This document shows, piece by piece, positions 8,769 through 17,625 of a stretch of DNA of 64,000 nucleotides. The position numbers were made by a program, and so were the translations under genes. The notes under the pieces are model-generated. The model saw only the letters and a program-made list of their open reading frames with translations, was not told where the DNA came from and did not search any database. Numbering within the stretch: the first letter of the stretch is position 1; the number at the start of each line of letters is the position of its first letter. The DNA lies in contig JAWKYD010000015.1 in assembly GCA_041396685.1 (NCBI GenBank), positions 62,001-126,000 of the forward strand, in the 5' to 3' direction. This DNA comes from JAUIAI01 sp041396685. Lineage in GTDB: Bacteria > Pseudomonadota > Gammaproteobacteria > Burkholderiales > Burkholderiaceae_E.

Positions 8769-9887
8769 TTACCGGGTGTGCTGTTTGATCAGCGTGCGGG
8801 CGCCGTCGAGCAATTGCTGGCCGTCGAAGCCGCGTGCCTTTACCCCTGCCAGCCACGCGTTCTGCACTTTGGCTGCAGCCGCCCGCAGGCGGTCGTACTC
8901 CTCGAGAGAGAACTGTCGGCTGGTCTGGCGCTCGAAGCCGTCGCGGGCTTGCCGCTCGAGCGCCTGAACCGCAGCAGCGAACCATAGCGACGTTCCCGCG
9001 CTGAGCGAATCATCGAGCAGGCCACGCAGATCGGCCGGTAGCGCCTCGTATGCCGCTGGGCTCATCGCCAACATGTAGACGCGAGTCGAGAGCACCGCCT
9101 GATCGGAGGCCGATTCTAGGTGCGTCATCGGCGGCACCGCGGCCGCATCGGCGCCCTCGAAAGAAGAGGCCAGTTTCGTATACGACTGGGCAAAGGCCTG
9201 CGGCGGGATCACCGACGGTTCGGTCGACGACGCATCGGGGGCCGGCTTCTGCACCGGTGGCGGGCAGTCGAGAGCCTTGAACAAACCTTCCAGCACGGCG
9301 GACGAATCCGTATCGATCGGGCGCACGCACAATGCATCGGGCGACGGGCTGGGCGACTGCACCAGGTGCAGCTGCGCGGGCGCCTGGACATGCATGCCCA
9401 CCACCCGTACGTCCTTGAATTCGTCGATCGCATAGACGTGCATGAACTCCCAGAGCGCTCGCGACGCCGCACGCGTGTCCTTGACGAGCATCGGCAGTTC
9501 GAACACGCTGAGTCGCGGAAACGCGCCGGCCATGTCCGTCGGCCGCATCCACACCAGATCGGCGCGCCCGTCGCCCAGGCGCTGCAGTAGCCCCTGTTGA
9601 TCGGCGACCGGTGGCGGCGAGCGGCTGTTGCCCGGCGTCGTCGGTGGGCGCAGCGGTGTTTCGTCGCGCGCCGGCACGAAACGCAGGCGCCCGTTCGAAC
9701 GGGCCTCGAGTTCATGCGTCCAGGCAACGAAAACCGCGCTCAACAGGTTGGCGTCAGGACCGTCGAAGAGGCGGTAGCGCAGGGTCACCGCCTGCGGCTC
9801 GGCGGCGCTCATGCTGGCGCCCGAGACCAGCAGGAAGACCAACCCCAACAGGGCGCTCAGCGATCTCAGGACGAAGCCACCTCGCAC
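8769..9887 (-). CDS. Orphan DctP-like (TRAP-type) solute-binding protein
   Basis: Predicted exported protein of about 372 aa. A GTG start at 9887 places a short basic stretch before a hydrophobic segment ('LSALLGLVFLLVSG') ending in 'SAAEP', a good Sec signal peptide; the ATG at 9962 would give an unusually long N-region. The mature part has features of DctP-type binding proteins: an early substrate segment 'RSNGRLRF', a middle 'LQRLGDGRADLVWM', and a helical C-terminus. A Pro/Ser-rich insert with two Cys lies mid-protein ('CVRPIDTD' and 'LDCPPPVQ'). No TRAP membrane subunits are nearby, so its partner is unknown. Assignment to DctP is moderate. Confidence 0.6.
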   Translation of the reverse strand: MRGGFVLRSLSALLGLVFLLVSGASMSAAEPQAVTLRYRLFDGPDANLLSAVFVAWTHELEARSNGRLRFVPARDETPLRPPTTPGNSRSPPPVADQQGLLQRLGDGRADLVWMRPTDMAGAFPRLSVFELPMLVKDTRAASRALWEFMHVYAIDEFKDVRVVGMHVQAPAQLHLVQSPSPSPDALCVRPIDTDSSAVLEGLFKALDCPPPVQKPAPDASSTEPSVIPPQAFAQSYTKLASSFEGADAAAVPPMTHLESASDQAVLSTRVYMLAMSPAAYEALPADLRGLLDDSLSAGTSLWFAAAVQALERQARDGFERQTSRQFSLEEYDRLRAAAAKVQNAWLAGVKARGFDGQQLLDGARTLIKQHTR

Positions 9888-9988
9888 ATGCCGTCCGTCT
9901 CGCGGCCAACGCTTCCCGTTCGCCGGGCGAGGGCTTCGATCACGAGACGCAGCGGCAACCACGGAGCAGCACGCTTCAGCCCCGACCG

Positions 9989-10312
9989 TCAGGACTGGGT
10001 CGGCGGCATGACGACGACGATGCCGGCAAGCGCGTCGGTCATTTCGATCTGGCAGGACAGCCGGCTGTTGCCACGACGCTCTGACGAGGTCTGTTCGAGC
10101 ATCGTCAATTCGTCCTCGCTAGGGGGCGGCAGCTTGTCGACCCAGGCCGGATCGACATAGACGTGGCAGGAGGCGCACGACAGGCAACCGCCGCACATTC
10201 CTTCGATGCCGTCGATGCCATCGAACACGGCGGCCATCATCAACGAGTTGCCCAGCTCGACGTCGAGCGTGGTGCGGGTGCCATCGTTGGCGATGTAGGT
10301 GACTTCTGCCAT
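9989..10312 (-). CDS. [2Fe-2S] ferredoxin, adrenodoxin type
   Basis: 107 aa electron carrier. Cluster ligands are visible as Cys40-x5-Cys46-x2-Cys49 in 'MCGGCLSCASCHVYV' and Cys87 in 'LSCQIE', the spacing of adrenodoxin/putidaredoxin-type ferredoxins. It begins 6 bp after the glutamine-synthetase-like gene ends and is third in the leftward unit that starts with the Rieske oxygenase. The natural inference is that it supplies electrons to that oxygenase. A matching flavin reductase is not present in the window. Confidence 0.92.
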   Translation of the reverse strand: MAEVTYIANDGTRTTLDVELGNSLMMAAVFDGIDGIEGMCGGCLSCASCHVYVDPAWVDKLPPPSEDELTMLEQTSSERRGNSRLSCQIEMTDALAGIVVVMPPTQS

Positions 10313-10318
10313 GGTGAT

Positions 10319-11755
10319 TCAGAACATGTCGAAATATTCGCGGTGCTCCCAGGCAGACACTTCGGCCCGGAACCGGCTCAACTCTGCGCGTTTAATGTGG
10401 AGATGGTAATCGATAAAGTCACGGCCCAACGCCTTCGACAAGGCTTCATCGACATCGAGCGCGCCAAGCGCCTCGTCGAGCGTACGCGGAAGCCGCGCGT
10501 GCTCACCGGCATAGGGACGATCGACCGGCTCACCCGGCGCCAGCGCCCGATCGCAGCCGTCGAGGCCGGCGGCGATCTGCGAGGCGAAATACAGATAAGG
10601 ATTGGCCGCCGGCTCGCCGATTCGATTCTCGATGCGGGTTTCGCCGGGTTTCGTGCCGCGGATGACGCGCAGCATCGCCCCGCGGTTGTCCAGGCCCCAG
10701 GTGACGCGATCGGGTGCAAGCGCGTTGGGTCGGAACCGGCGGTAGCCATTGACCGTCGGTGTCGAGAAAGAACAGCAGGCAGCCGCGTGCGCGAGCAGGC
10801 CCCCCAGATAACCCCGCCCGGTCGTCGACAACGGATGCGCCTCGTCGCCGGCCGCGAAGAGATTGGCGCCGTCGGCCTCGACGAGCGACTGATGCAGATG
10901 CCAGCCGCTGGCCATCAGGCCCGGCAGATTGGGAAGACACATGAAACTGGCCAGATAACCGTGGCGGCGCAGAAGCTGCTTGGTGGCGTGCCGAAACAGG
11001 ATCATGCGATCGGCAGCTTGCAGTGCCTCGGCGTGCGAAAAGACGAATTCCACCTGGCTCGGGCCCAGTTCGATCTCGATCGACTCGATCGGCAGGCCGA
11101 GCGCGAGCAGCGGTTTGCGTACCAGTTCGATGACCGGCTCGAGCGCGTCGAAGCGCTGCTCGGTCAGAAGCCGGTAACCGCTGTTGAGCAGCGCGACCGG
11201 TGGTGCAACCGGGCGGCCCAGAGCGGCGGGCTCTACCGGCGCATCGAGGAGGCGGAAGATGTGGAATTCGACCTCCAAACCCATGCGCGCCCGCCAGCTC
11301 CGCTTCGCGAGCATCGCGAGCACGCGACGCAGCAGCGCCCGGGTGTCGTAAGGCGCGATCCGGCCATCGGCGAGATGGGCCTCGCACAGTACCCAACCGG
11401 TGCCAGGCGACCAAGGCAGAGTCACGAAGGTGGTCGGATCGGGCACCAGCGTGAGGTCGGACGCGCCCTCGAAATCGCGCGAGCCAAAGCCGGCGCCAGG
11501 CTCGAAGACCGGCCACGCCGTCATGTCGGAACTGTCCTTGAGCATCGTCGTGCCGACGATGTTCAGGCCGTCGTCGAGCGCACGGCGGGCACGCGGATCG
11601 AGCAGGGTCTTGCCCCGCACCAGGCCGTGCTGATCGACCCAGGCGTAGCGGATGCGGTCGAGATCGCCGCGCTCGAGCCGTTCGCGGATCTCTCGCGCCG
11701 ACGCCTGAGCCTGGTCGTCCCAGTTGCCGAGGCTCGCACACGAACCGTTGCTCAC
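10319..11755 (-). CDS. Glutamine synthetase-like gamma-glutamyl ligase
   Basis: 478 aa member of the glutamine synthetase fold. Catalytic landmarks are recognisable: 'GLEVEF' (metal Glu), 'IELGPSQVEF', the His of 'WHLHQS', 'NGYRRFRPN', and 'ENRIGEPAANPYLYFA'. The pattern is that of GS-like enzymes joining glutamate to amines (as in aniline, isopropylamine or ethanolamine catabolism), not housekeeping GlnA. GTG 11755 overlaps the stop of the Rieske gene as GTGA, so the two are translationally coupled; an ATG at 11794 would lie well inside the upstream gene. The coupling suggests glutamylation and oxidation of the same amine. Substrate unknown. Confidence 0.85.
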   Translation of the reverse strand: MSNGSCASLGNWDDQAQASAREIRERLERGDLDRIRYAWVDQHGLVRGKTLLDPRARRALDDGLNIVGTTMLKDSSDMTAWPVFEPGAGFGSRDFEGASDLTLVPDPTTFVTLPWSPGTGWVLCEAHLADGRIAPYDTRALLRRVLAMLAKRSWRARMGLEVEFHIFRLLDAPVEPAALGRPVAPPVALLNSGYRLLTEQRFDALEPVIELVRKPLLALGLPIESIEIELGPSQVEFVFSHAEALQAADRMILFRHATKQLLRRHGYLASFMCLPNLPGLMASGWHLHQSLVEADGANLFAAGDEAHPLSTTGRGYLGGLLAHAAACCSFSTPTVNGYRRFRPNALAPDRVTWGLDNRGAMLRVIRGTKPGETRIENRIGEPAANPYLYFASQIAAGLDGCDRALAPGEPVDRPYAGEHARLPRTLDEALGALDVDEALSKALGRDFIDYHLHIKRAELSRFRAEVSAWEHREYFDMF

Positions 11756-13113
11756 GCCGACGCTCCCAGTGCCGCCATCGGCCCGCCGGCCCACGAAGCA
11801 CCGCCCCGCCGCCGCGCGTCGACCGCGCGCCAGAACGCTTCGAGCGCTGCCTCGTCACCCTGCGGACAGACTCCGTCCATGGTCATCGGTCCGGTGACAG
11901 TGGCCGCCTGGGCGTCGTCGAACACCGCCTTGGGACGCTCGCCACGCTCGACGGCCTCCATTGCCGTCAGCAAGGCGCGACGATGCGCGATGATCGCCTT
12001 GTCGGTGGTGCCCAGATGCTCCCGCGTGCGGTCCTGCACCGCGCCGAGCGATTCAACGGCCCACTGGTCGTGCACATTGATGTCGGTACCCAGACCCGTA
12101 TAAGTGTCCTTGTGCTGATCGGCGGCAGAAAAGCCATAGCGGTTGGCGGCACCGGTGGTCGGCACGTAGCCGGGCAGCGTGTGTGCCCGCAGCCGCTGCT
12201 CACGCATTCGCGCATGATCGATCGGCGAATCGAAACTGGTGAACATCGCGTGCCAGTAGTTTTGCCGGTCGTCGACCGGCAGGTGCCATTGCGTGATGGT
12301 CATCGTTTCCGACAGCGGAATCGTGAACGCGTTCGGAAAGATCTGATTGGTGACGCGGACGTGGGTGCCGGCGTCGCCCATCGGGCGCAGCGTGATCAGC
12401 CGCATGCCGAAGTCGGTTGATTCGAGGCGGATCTCCGGACTCGTGAACTCGCGCAACACGCGCGTCATCGGCATCTCGGAATTGGCCGACGCACTGCGGA
12501 ACTGCCGCCCGTAGGCCTGCGAGGAATCCTCGTCCTCGAAAAAGCGATGCAGGAAAGACGCGTGCACCGGATCGATCCCGACCTCCAGGGCCTGCAGCCA
12601 GTTGCACGCCCACAGGCCCTTGAACGAGAAACTGTGAGAATTCGGCGCGATGAAGCAATCGAGCGCGGGCAGCGCGGGCGGATCACCGTCGCCGAACCAG
12701 GCAAACACGCTGCCATTGATCTCGCGCACAGGATAGGCACGCTGACGGATGCGCGTATGCAGGCGTGAGCCGCATGGCTCGCCCGGCGTTTCCAGGCAGC
12801 GCCCCTCCCCGTCGAACAGCCAGCCATGGAACGGGCAGCGAAGGCCGCCGTCCTCGAGCCTGCCATAGCTGAGATCGGCGCCTCGGTGCGGGCAATCGCG
12901 ATCGAGCAGACGGGCCTGGCCCGTGCGGTCGCGAAACAGCACGAAATCCTGACCCAGAGCACGCACGGCAACGACCGGGCGCACGACCCCGCCCTGGCTG
13001 GCGTCCAGTTCCTCGACAAGAGCGATCGGGTGCCAATACTGACGCAGCAGCAGACCACCGGCGGTTCGAGGCCCGACCTGCGTCAGGCGACGGTTCTGTT
13101 CGGCCGAAATCAT
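11752..13113 (-). CDS. Rieske non-heme iron oxygenase, alpha subunit
   Basis: 453 aa ring-hydroxylating-type oxygenase resembling phthalate 4,5-dioxygenase and vanillate demethylase alpha chains. The Rieske cluster ligands are Cys74-x-His76 ('CPHRGA') and Cys93-x2-His96 ('CPFHGW'). The mononuclear iron site has Asp181-x2-His184-x4-His189 ('GIDPVHASFLH'). There is no beta subunit gene, consistent with the homotrimeric alpha-only class. It is the first gene of a leftward unit with a GS-like ligase and a ferredoxin. By analogy with aniline dioxygenase systems, where a GS-like protein and a Rieske enzyme cooperate, the substrate may be an aromatic or alkyl amine. Confidence 0.9.
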   Translation of the reverse strand: MISAEQNRRLTQVGPRTAGGLLLRQYWHPIALVEELDASQGGVVRPVVAVRALGQDFVLFRDRTGQARLLDRDCPHRGADLSYGRLEDGGLRCPFHGWLFDGEGRCLETPGEPCGSRLHTRIRQRAYPVREINGSVFAWFGDGDPPALPALDCFIAPNSHSFSFKGLWACNWLQALEVGIDPVHASFLHRFFEDEDSSQAYGRQFRSASANSEMPMTRVLREFTSPEIRLESTDFGMRLITLRPMGDAGTHVRVTNQIFPNAFTIPLSETMTITQWHLPVDDRQNYWHAMFTSFDSPIDHARMREQRLRAHTLPGYVPTTGAANRYGFSAADQHKDTYTGLGTDINVHDQWAVESLGAVQDRTREHLGTTDKAIIAHRRALLTAMEAVERGERPKAVFDDAQAATVTGPMTMDGVCPQGDEAALEAFWRAVDARRRGGASWAGGPMAALGASA

Positions 13114-13238
13114 GACGACTCCCTAGGTGAATCCTTATGCAACAATCATGGCACGGCGTGGCGCCGTCAACCGCGTCGGTGACACACGCAGCGCCAGGCT
13201 CTCCGGCGCTCTCGCGGCTACCTTCGTCATTTTCCGCC

Positions 13239-13631
13239 ATGCAGCATCTCGACCCCGCCGAGGCGAAAGCCTTCCTCGATGCCACGCCCGATGCATTGTT
13301 CATCGACTGTCGCAGCGATGCCGAGCATTTCTTCGTCGGTCACCCGGTCGGGGCGGTCCATGTCGCTTGGCTCGACGGCGCCGATTGGGAGCGCAATCCG
13401 CACTTCGAAGGCGAGATCAAACGGCTGGCAGGTCACTCACAAGACCGGCCGGTGGTACTCATCTGCCGCAGCGGCCGCCGCTCGGTCGATGCCGGACTGG
13501 CGCTCGAGGCAGCAGGGTTCACCAGAATCTTCAACGTGCGTCACGGCTTCGAGGGTGACCTCGATGACAACCACCAGCGCGGCAGGCTCAATGGCTGGCG
13601 GTTCGCCGGCCTGGCCTGGCAACAACTCTGA
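13239..13631 (+). CDS. Rhodanese-like sulfurtransferase domain protein
   Basis: 130 aa single-domain protein. The active-site loop is Cys77-Arg-Ser-Gly-Arg-Arg ('ICRSGRRS'), so the catalytic persulfide cysteine is intact. The preceding 'DALFIDCRSDAEH' and following 'AAGFTRIFNVRHGFEGD' match the rhodanese fold. It probably transfers sulfane sulfur to thiols in the cytoplasm. ATG 13239 was chosen because the conserved domain begins immediately after it; the frame is open upstream to 13137. It is divergent from the Rieske gene, with 125 bp between starts, so shared control is possible but not shown. The 202 bp after it hold no gene I can see. Confidence 0.9.
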   Translation: MQHLDPAEAKAFLDATPDALFIDCRSDAEHFFVGHPVGAVHVAWLDGADWERNPHFEGEIKRLAGHSQDRPVVLICRSGRRSVDAGLALEAAGFTRIFNVRHGFEGDLDDNHQRGRLNGWRFAGLAWQQL

Positions 13632-13833
13632 TCGTCCGCGGCGACGCCTGGCTACCGGTCGCGACCGGCGGTCGCGCGCTTGTCGGCCAACAAAGCATCC
13701 TGCGCCGCGCGTGGGTGCTTACTAACCGACGGCTGGCATACCGCTCCTTCCCGCTGCCGTCCGCCACCCCGTGCGAGGGTCCGGAATATCTGTCCGGATG
13801 TGCGCATGCGCCCCCCGAGCCCGATCCGCCGGT

Positions 13834-14091
13834 TCAGTGCACGGACATGGGCTGCTGCATCAGGCTCTGGAACGTCGCCAGATAGTCGTCGATATCTTCG
13901 ATCGAGGCGTCGCCATCACCGGCCAGCTCGGCCACTTCCTCGCGAAAGCGATCTGCCAGCGCGCCGTCGATGTAGATCTCGCGGCGCGATGCCTTGTCCA
14001 TGATCTCGAAGCCGGCACGCCGATCGGGGCCGAGCGCTTCGGCATGAATCTCCACCACGCAAAAAGTGCTGCTGTTGTAGATCATTTCCAT
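13834..14091 (-). CDS. DUF3567 family protein
   Basis: 85 aa acidic cytoplasmic protein matching DUF3567, a family I know only from betaproteobacteria: 'MEMIYNSSTFCVVE' at the start and 'REIYIDGALADRF' in the middle are its hallmarks. Function is unknown. It sits alone before the ntrX/ntrY block. Its presence is one of the better clues to the Burkholderiales origin of the window. Confidence 0.9.
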   Translation of the reverse strand: MEMIYNSSTFCVVEIHAEALGPDRRAGFEIMDKASRREIYIDGALADRFREEVAELAGDGDASIEDIDDYLATFQSLMQQPMSVH

Positions 14092-14458
14092 CGCTGGTCA
14101 CCTCTGGGATCGGACATCCGGTGGTCGCTTGCGCACCTCCTGCATATCGGCCGCGCCCGACCGGGCATGAGGGCCATGCATCGGCAAATTCAACGACACA
14201 CGCCGATACGATAGCCGCCGTCGTCGATTCGCCGCCCTAAATCACATCGGTCGCGAACGGACACTCCTATGACGTTCGAGCGACGATGCCGGTTCACACG
14301 AACTCAAGAAATGCGCGTTCTCGAGCCGCGCCGACCGATTTCGAAGCGCCGACAGGTGCGACCGCCCCGGGAACTTCGTCCTTTCGCCCGGCACCATCGA
14401 AAAATGCCGGAAACGCGCACCAACCCGTGAGCGGCTCGCGACAAGGCGTTGGCGAGGA
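14092..14458. other. Intergenic gap before DUF3567 and after ntrX
   Basis: 367 bp lying upstream of the leftward DUF3567 gene and downstream of the leftward ntrX-like gene. I see no convincing small gene, RNA or terminator with a T-tract; a 6-bp stem (CCGGCA 14388-14393 with TGCCGG 14405-14410) is too weak to call. It presumably contains the DUF3567 promoter. Confidence 0.5.
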
Positions 14459-15277
14459 TCAGTGACCGCCGCGGCTGCGATAGGCTCCACGCGCAAGATC
14501 GATGCCCAACTGTTTGAGCTTGCGATAGAGGTGCGTGCGTTCGAGGCCCGTCTTCTCGGCGACACGGGTCATGCTGCCGTGCTCGCGGGTCAGATGATGC
14601 TCGAAATAGACACGCTCGAACGCATCGCGCGCCTCGCGCAGCGGGATGTCGAGCGGCAGGTCGAGCGCGGCCACCATGCCCGGCCGGCTGTTGGGCAGGT
14701 TCGGATTGCCGTAGTGCATCGGCTCCATGCCACCGTAGCCGCCCATGCCCTGCAGTGCGCTCGGCTGGCCGGTGGGCGAGCCGGGCTGCGTAACCGTGAC
14801 GACCTGCGAAACCGTACTGCCAGTGCTGCGCGGCTGCACGTTGGCGGCCATGTTCACCGGCGGATACGGCCGCGTGTACATCCCGTTCGCTATCGCCGCC
14901 GGATTGGGCGCGCGATTGCGCTGCAAGCCGGCCTCGACCGCGGACAGCAGCTTCTGAAGGGTGATCGGCTTCTCGAGGAAATCGAGCGCACCGATGCGGG
15001 TGGCCTCGACCGCGGTATCGATCGTGGCGTGGCCCGACATCATGATCACCGGCATCGTCAGATGCCCGTTGGTGGCCCATTCCTTCAGCAGCGTCACGCC
15101 GTCGGTGTCTGGCATCCAGATGTCGAGCAACACCAGATCGATCTTGTGCTGCTCACGCATCGCGCGAGCCTGGGTCGCGCTGTCGGCAAGCAGAACGGAA
15201 TGACCTTCGTCTCCGAGGATCTCGGAGAGCAGCTCACGGATGCCAATTTCGTCGTCGACTACGAGTATCTCGGCCAT
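14459..15277 (-). CDS. ntrX: NtrX-like response regulator lacking the AAA+ domain
   Basis: 272 aa. The N-terminal receiver domain (1-125) has the acidic pair in 'VVDDE', phospho-acceptor Asp52 in 'LLDIWMP' and the conserved Lys in 'LEKPIT'. A Gly/Pro/Asn-rich linker (about 125-210) replaces the sigma54-interacting AAA+ module: no Walker A and no GAFTGA motif. The C-terminus is a Fis-type helix-turn-helix ('VAEKTGLERTHLYRKLKQL'). So it likely binds DNA but cannot open sigma54 promoters itself. Its start lies 19 bp inside the end of the ntrY-like kinase gene, so the two are coupled. Similar short NtrX-like proteins occur in betaproteobacteria. Confidence 0.9.
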   Translation of the reverse strand: MAEILVVDDEIGIRELLSEILGDEGHSVLLADSATQARAMREQHKIDLVLLDIWMPDTDGVTLLKEWATNGHLTMPVIMMSGHATIDTAVEATRIGALDFLEKPITLQKLLSAVEAGLQRNRAPNPAAIANGMYTRPYPPVNMAANVQPRSTGSTVSQVVTVTQPGSPTGQPSALQGMGGYGGMEPMHYGNPNLPNSRPGMVAALDLPLDIPLREARDAFERVYFEHHLTREHGSMTRVAEKTGLERTHLYRKLKQLGIDLARGAYRSRGGH

Positions 15278-17625
15278 GCATCGTGCTCGTGGGTGTCTCG
15301 CGTCGGATCAGGCGGCGACGTGTCGGCGCTCTCGGCGAGTTTGGTGAATGTGATCGTCACTTGGGCGCCAGCCACGGTCGTGACCTCCTCCGGGCCGTTC
15401 TCTGCGGCCAGATCGGATTGCTGTCCTGCAGGCAGATTGATCGTATCAATTCTAGCCCCATGTTCGTCGGCGATTTTCTTGACGATGGCCAGCCCCAGGC
15501 CGGTGCCCCTTGGCTTGCTGGTCACGTAGGGTTCGAACAGCCTGCCCTGCAGCCGATTCGGGAACCCGGGACCATTGTCGCGGATGATCAGCCGCACCGC
15601 ATGCACCGCATCGGCGTCGGCGCCGGCGCCGAGCTCGGTGGTCACGAGCACCTGAGGCTCGGGCGCCTTTTCGATCGCTTCCTGGGCATTCTTGACCAGA
15701 TTGTGGATCAGCTGGCGCAACTGCGTGCGATCACCCATCACCATCGGCAGCGATTCCCCGAGTCGCAGGGTCGGTCGCACCACGCCGGAACCGCTCGCCT
15801 GGTACAGACCGATGACATCGGACACCAGACCATTGAGATCGAGCGGCTCCAGCCGGGCCGCGGGCAGGCGGGCGTACTCGCGGAATTCATCGACCATCAG
15901 CTTGAGCGCGCCGACCTGATTGACGATCGTGGTCGCGCTGCGCTTGAGCAGCTCGGCGTCCGCGTCGGCCAGGCGGGGCGCCAGTTTCACCATCAGACGC
16001 TCGGCCGAGAGCTGGATCGGCGTGAGCGGGTTCTTGATCTCGTGCGCCAGGCGGCGCGCCACCTCGGCCCAGGTATTGGCGCGCTGGGCGGAGATCAGCT
16101 CGGTGATCTCGTCGAAGACGATCACGTATCCCACCCGCCGCTCGGGCAGAATCGAGCCGCGTGCCACGATCGTCCGTCCGGCGCGCAGGTTGTAGTCGCC
16201 GCCCTGCACCACCGGTACGTCGTCCAGCGTGAACTGGCGCTGCCAGCTCGCCGCACCGGCCTCGGCCTGCTCGGTGAACGCCCGCCGTATCTCCGGCGCG
16301 ATACGCTCCAGCGGCGCGATCTCGGCAATCGGAGCATCCACGTGCTCGAAGGTGCTGATGCCCAACACACGCTCGGCGCCCTGATTGGCCAGCACCAGGC
16401 GGAAATCGGAATCGAGCACGAGCACGCCGGCGGTGAGATTCGACAACACGCTCTCCAGACGCGCATTGACCTGCTCCAGCTCCCGTCGGTTGCGATCGAC
16501 CAGGCTCTTGGCGTCCTGCAATTGACGGGTCATTGCATTGAACGACTGGGTCAACACGCCGAGTTCGCTGCGACCCGAGTAGTCCTTGACCTGGCGATAG
16601 TCGCCTTCGGCCACCGCGCGCGTGCCGGCCGCCAACATCGACAAAGGCCCGGTCAACCAGCCCGAGAGCAGGAAGGCCGCGGCAATCGCCGCAAACGCCG
16701 TCAGAAAGAAGATCAGGGTCAGGGTCACGCTGAACAAGCGCTTCAGACCGATGCGCGAGGCCATCAGCTGGCTGTATTCGGCGCGGCCGCGCGCGATGGC
16801 ATCGGCGCTCTCGGCCAGGGCCGGGGGCACCGGCTGCATCACCTGGAGGAAGTAATCGTTGCTGAGTTGCGCCTCGCCGTTGGAGATCGGCACCAGCACG
16901 CGCAGGCGCAGCCCGTTGCCACCGTCATCGGCGACAGGCTCGAATTCGGCATAGAGCCGCGACATGCGAACCTGGCGCAATTGATCGGCATCGGGCAGAT
17001 CGGGTACCAGCGGCGCGCTGAGGCCGCCGGCCACGGCAACGATCTTGCCGCGTCCGGTGACGATCGCACCTTCGTTCACGGCGGTTCTCTCGCGCAGATC
17101 GGCAAGCGCTTCCGGCCAGCGCGATGAATCCAGGTCGCCGAGATCGAGTGCGATCGAGCGGGCCTTCTGAAGGGTATCTTCGCGCTGCGACTCGAGCGCC
17201 TCACGGCCCATCGTCAGTCCTGATTCGAGCGCGCGCTCCAGCGGCACGTCGAACCACGACTCGATCGAGCGGCCCAGGAACGCCACGGCCACCAGATAGA
17301 TGAGCAACACCGGGATGAGCGTCATCAGGCTGAATGAAATCGCCATGCGCGCCATCAGGCGTGTGCCGAACAATCCACGCCGATAGCGCTGCACCAGGCG
17401 GCGCAGCATTTCCAGGACCAGGGCGAGCAGGCTCAGCGCGACCGCCACCGTCGCCCAGAACAGCACGCCGTAGGCCTGCTGAAAATACTGGGTGTTCGCA
17501 GTTGCAGTGGCGAGCAGCGCGAGCAGCACCAGCGCCAACGCGCAGGCGCCGATCAGGGCGACACGCAACAGCCGGCCTACCGCCCGCTTGTCGCCTTCGC
17601 CAAGGTCACCGGAAAGCGTTTCCAT
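15259..17625 (-). CDS. ntrY: NtrY-like membrane sensor histidine kinase
   Basis: About 788 aa. Two N-terminal hydrophobic helices and a third near residue 90 precede an extracytoplasmic region; another helix (about 300-320) leads to a HAMP domain. A PAS domain ('ITAGVLVLD'-like region) follows, then HisKA with phospho-acceptor His528 in 'LAHEIKNPLTP'. The ATPase domain has an N-box 'LVKNAQEAIE', G1 'DNGPGFP' and G2 'GTGLGLAIVKK'. ATG 17625 follows 'gagagcga'; a TTG at 17643 is the other option. It overlaps the DUF4390 gene by about 49 bp. With the adjacent regulator it forms an NtrYX-type pair, linked in other bacteria to nitrogen or redox signals. Confidence 0.92.
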   Translation of the reverse strand: METLSGDLGEGDKRAVGRLLRVALIGACALALVLLALLATATANTQYFQQAYGVLFWATVAVALSLLALVLEMLRRLVQRYRRGLFGTRLMARMAISFSLMTLIPVLLIYLVAVAFLGRSIESWFDVPLERALESGLTMGREALESQREDTLQKARSIALDLGDLDSSRWPEALADLRERTAVNEGAIVTGRGKIVAVAGGLSAPLVPDLPDADQLRQVRMSRLYAEFEPVADDGGNGLRLRVLVPISNGEAQLSNDYFLQVMQPVPPALAESADAIARGRAEYSQLMASRIGLKRLFSVTLTLIFFLTAFAAIAAAFLLSGWLTGPLSMLAAGTRAVAEGDYRQVKDYSGRSELGVLTQSFNAMTRQLQDAKSLVDRNRRELEQVNARLESVLSNLTAGVLVLDSDFRLVLANQGAERVLGISTFEHVDAPIAEIAPLERIAPEIRRAFTEQAEAGAASWQRQFTLDDVPVVQGGDYNLRAGRTIVARGSILPERRVGYVIVFDEITELISAQRANTWAEVARRLAHEIKNPLTPIQLSAERLMVKLAPRLADADAELLKRSATTIVNQVGALKLMVDEFREYARLPAARLEPLDLNGLVSDVIGLYQASGSGVVRPTLRLGESLPMVMGDRTQLRQLIHNLVKNAQEAIEKAPEPQVLVTTELGAGADADAVHAVRLIIRDNGPGFPNRLQGRLFEPYVTSKPRGTGLGLAIVKKIADEHGARIDTINLPAGQQSDLAAENGPEEVTTVAGAQVTITFTKLAESADTSPPDPTRDTHEHDAWPRYS

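Noticed and set aside
10163..12103. A 646-codon plus-strand open frame
   Set aside because: Antisense to the ferredoxin and GS-like ligase genes, whose motifs are intact; no protein family recognised.
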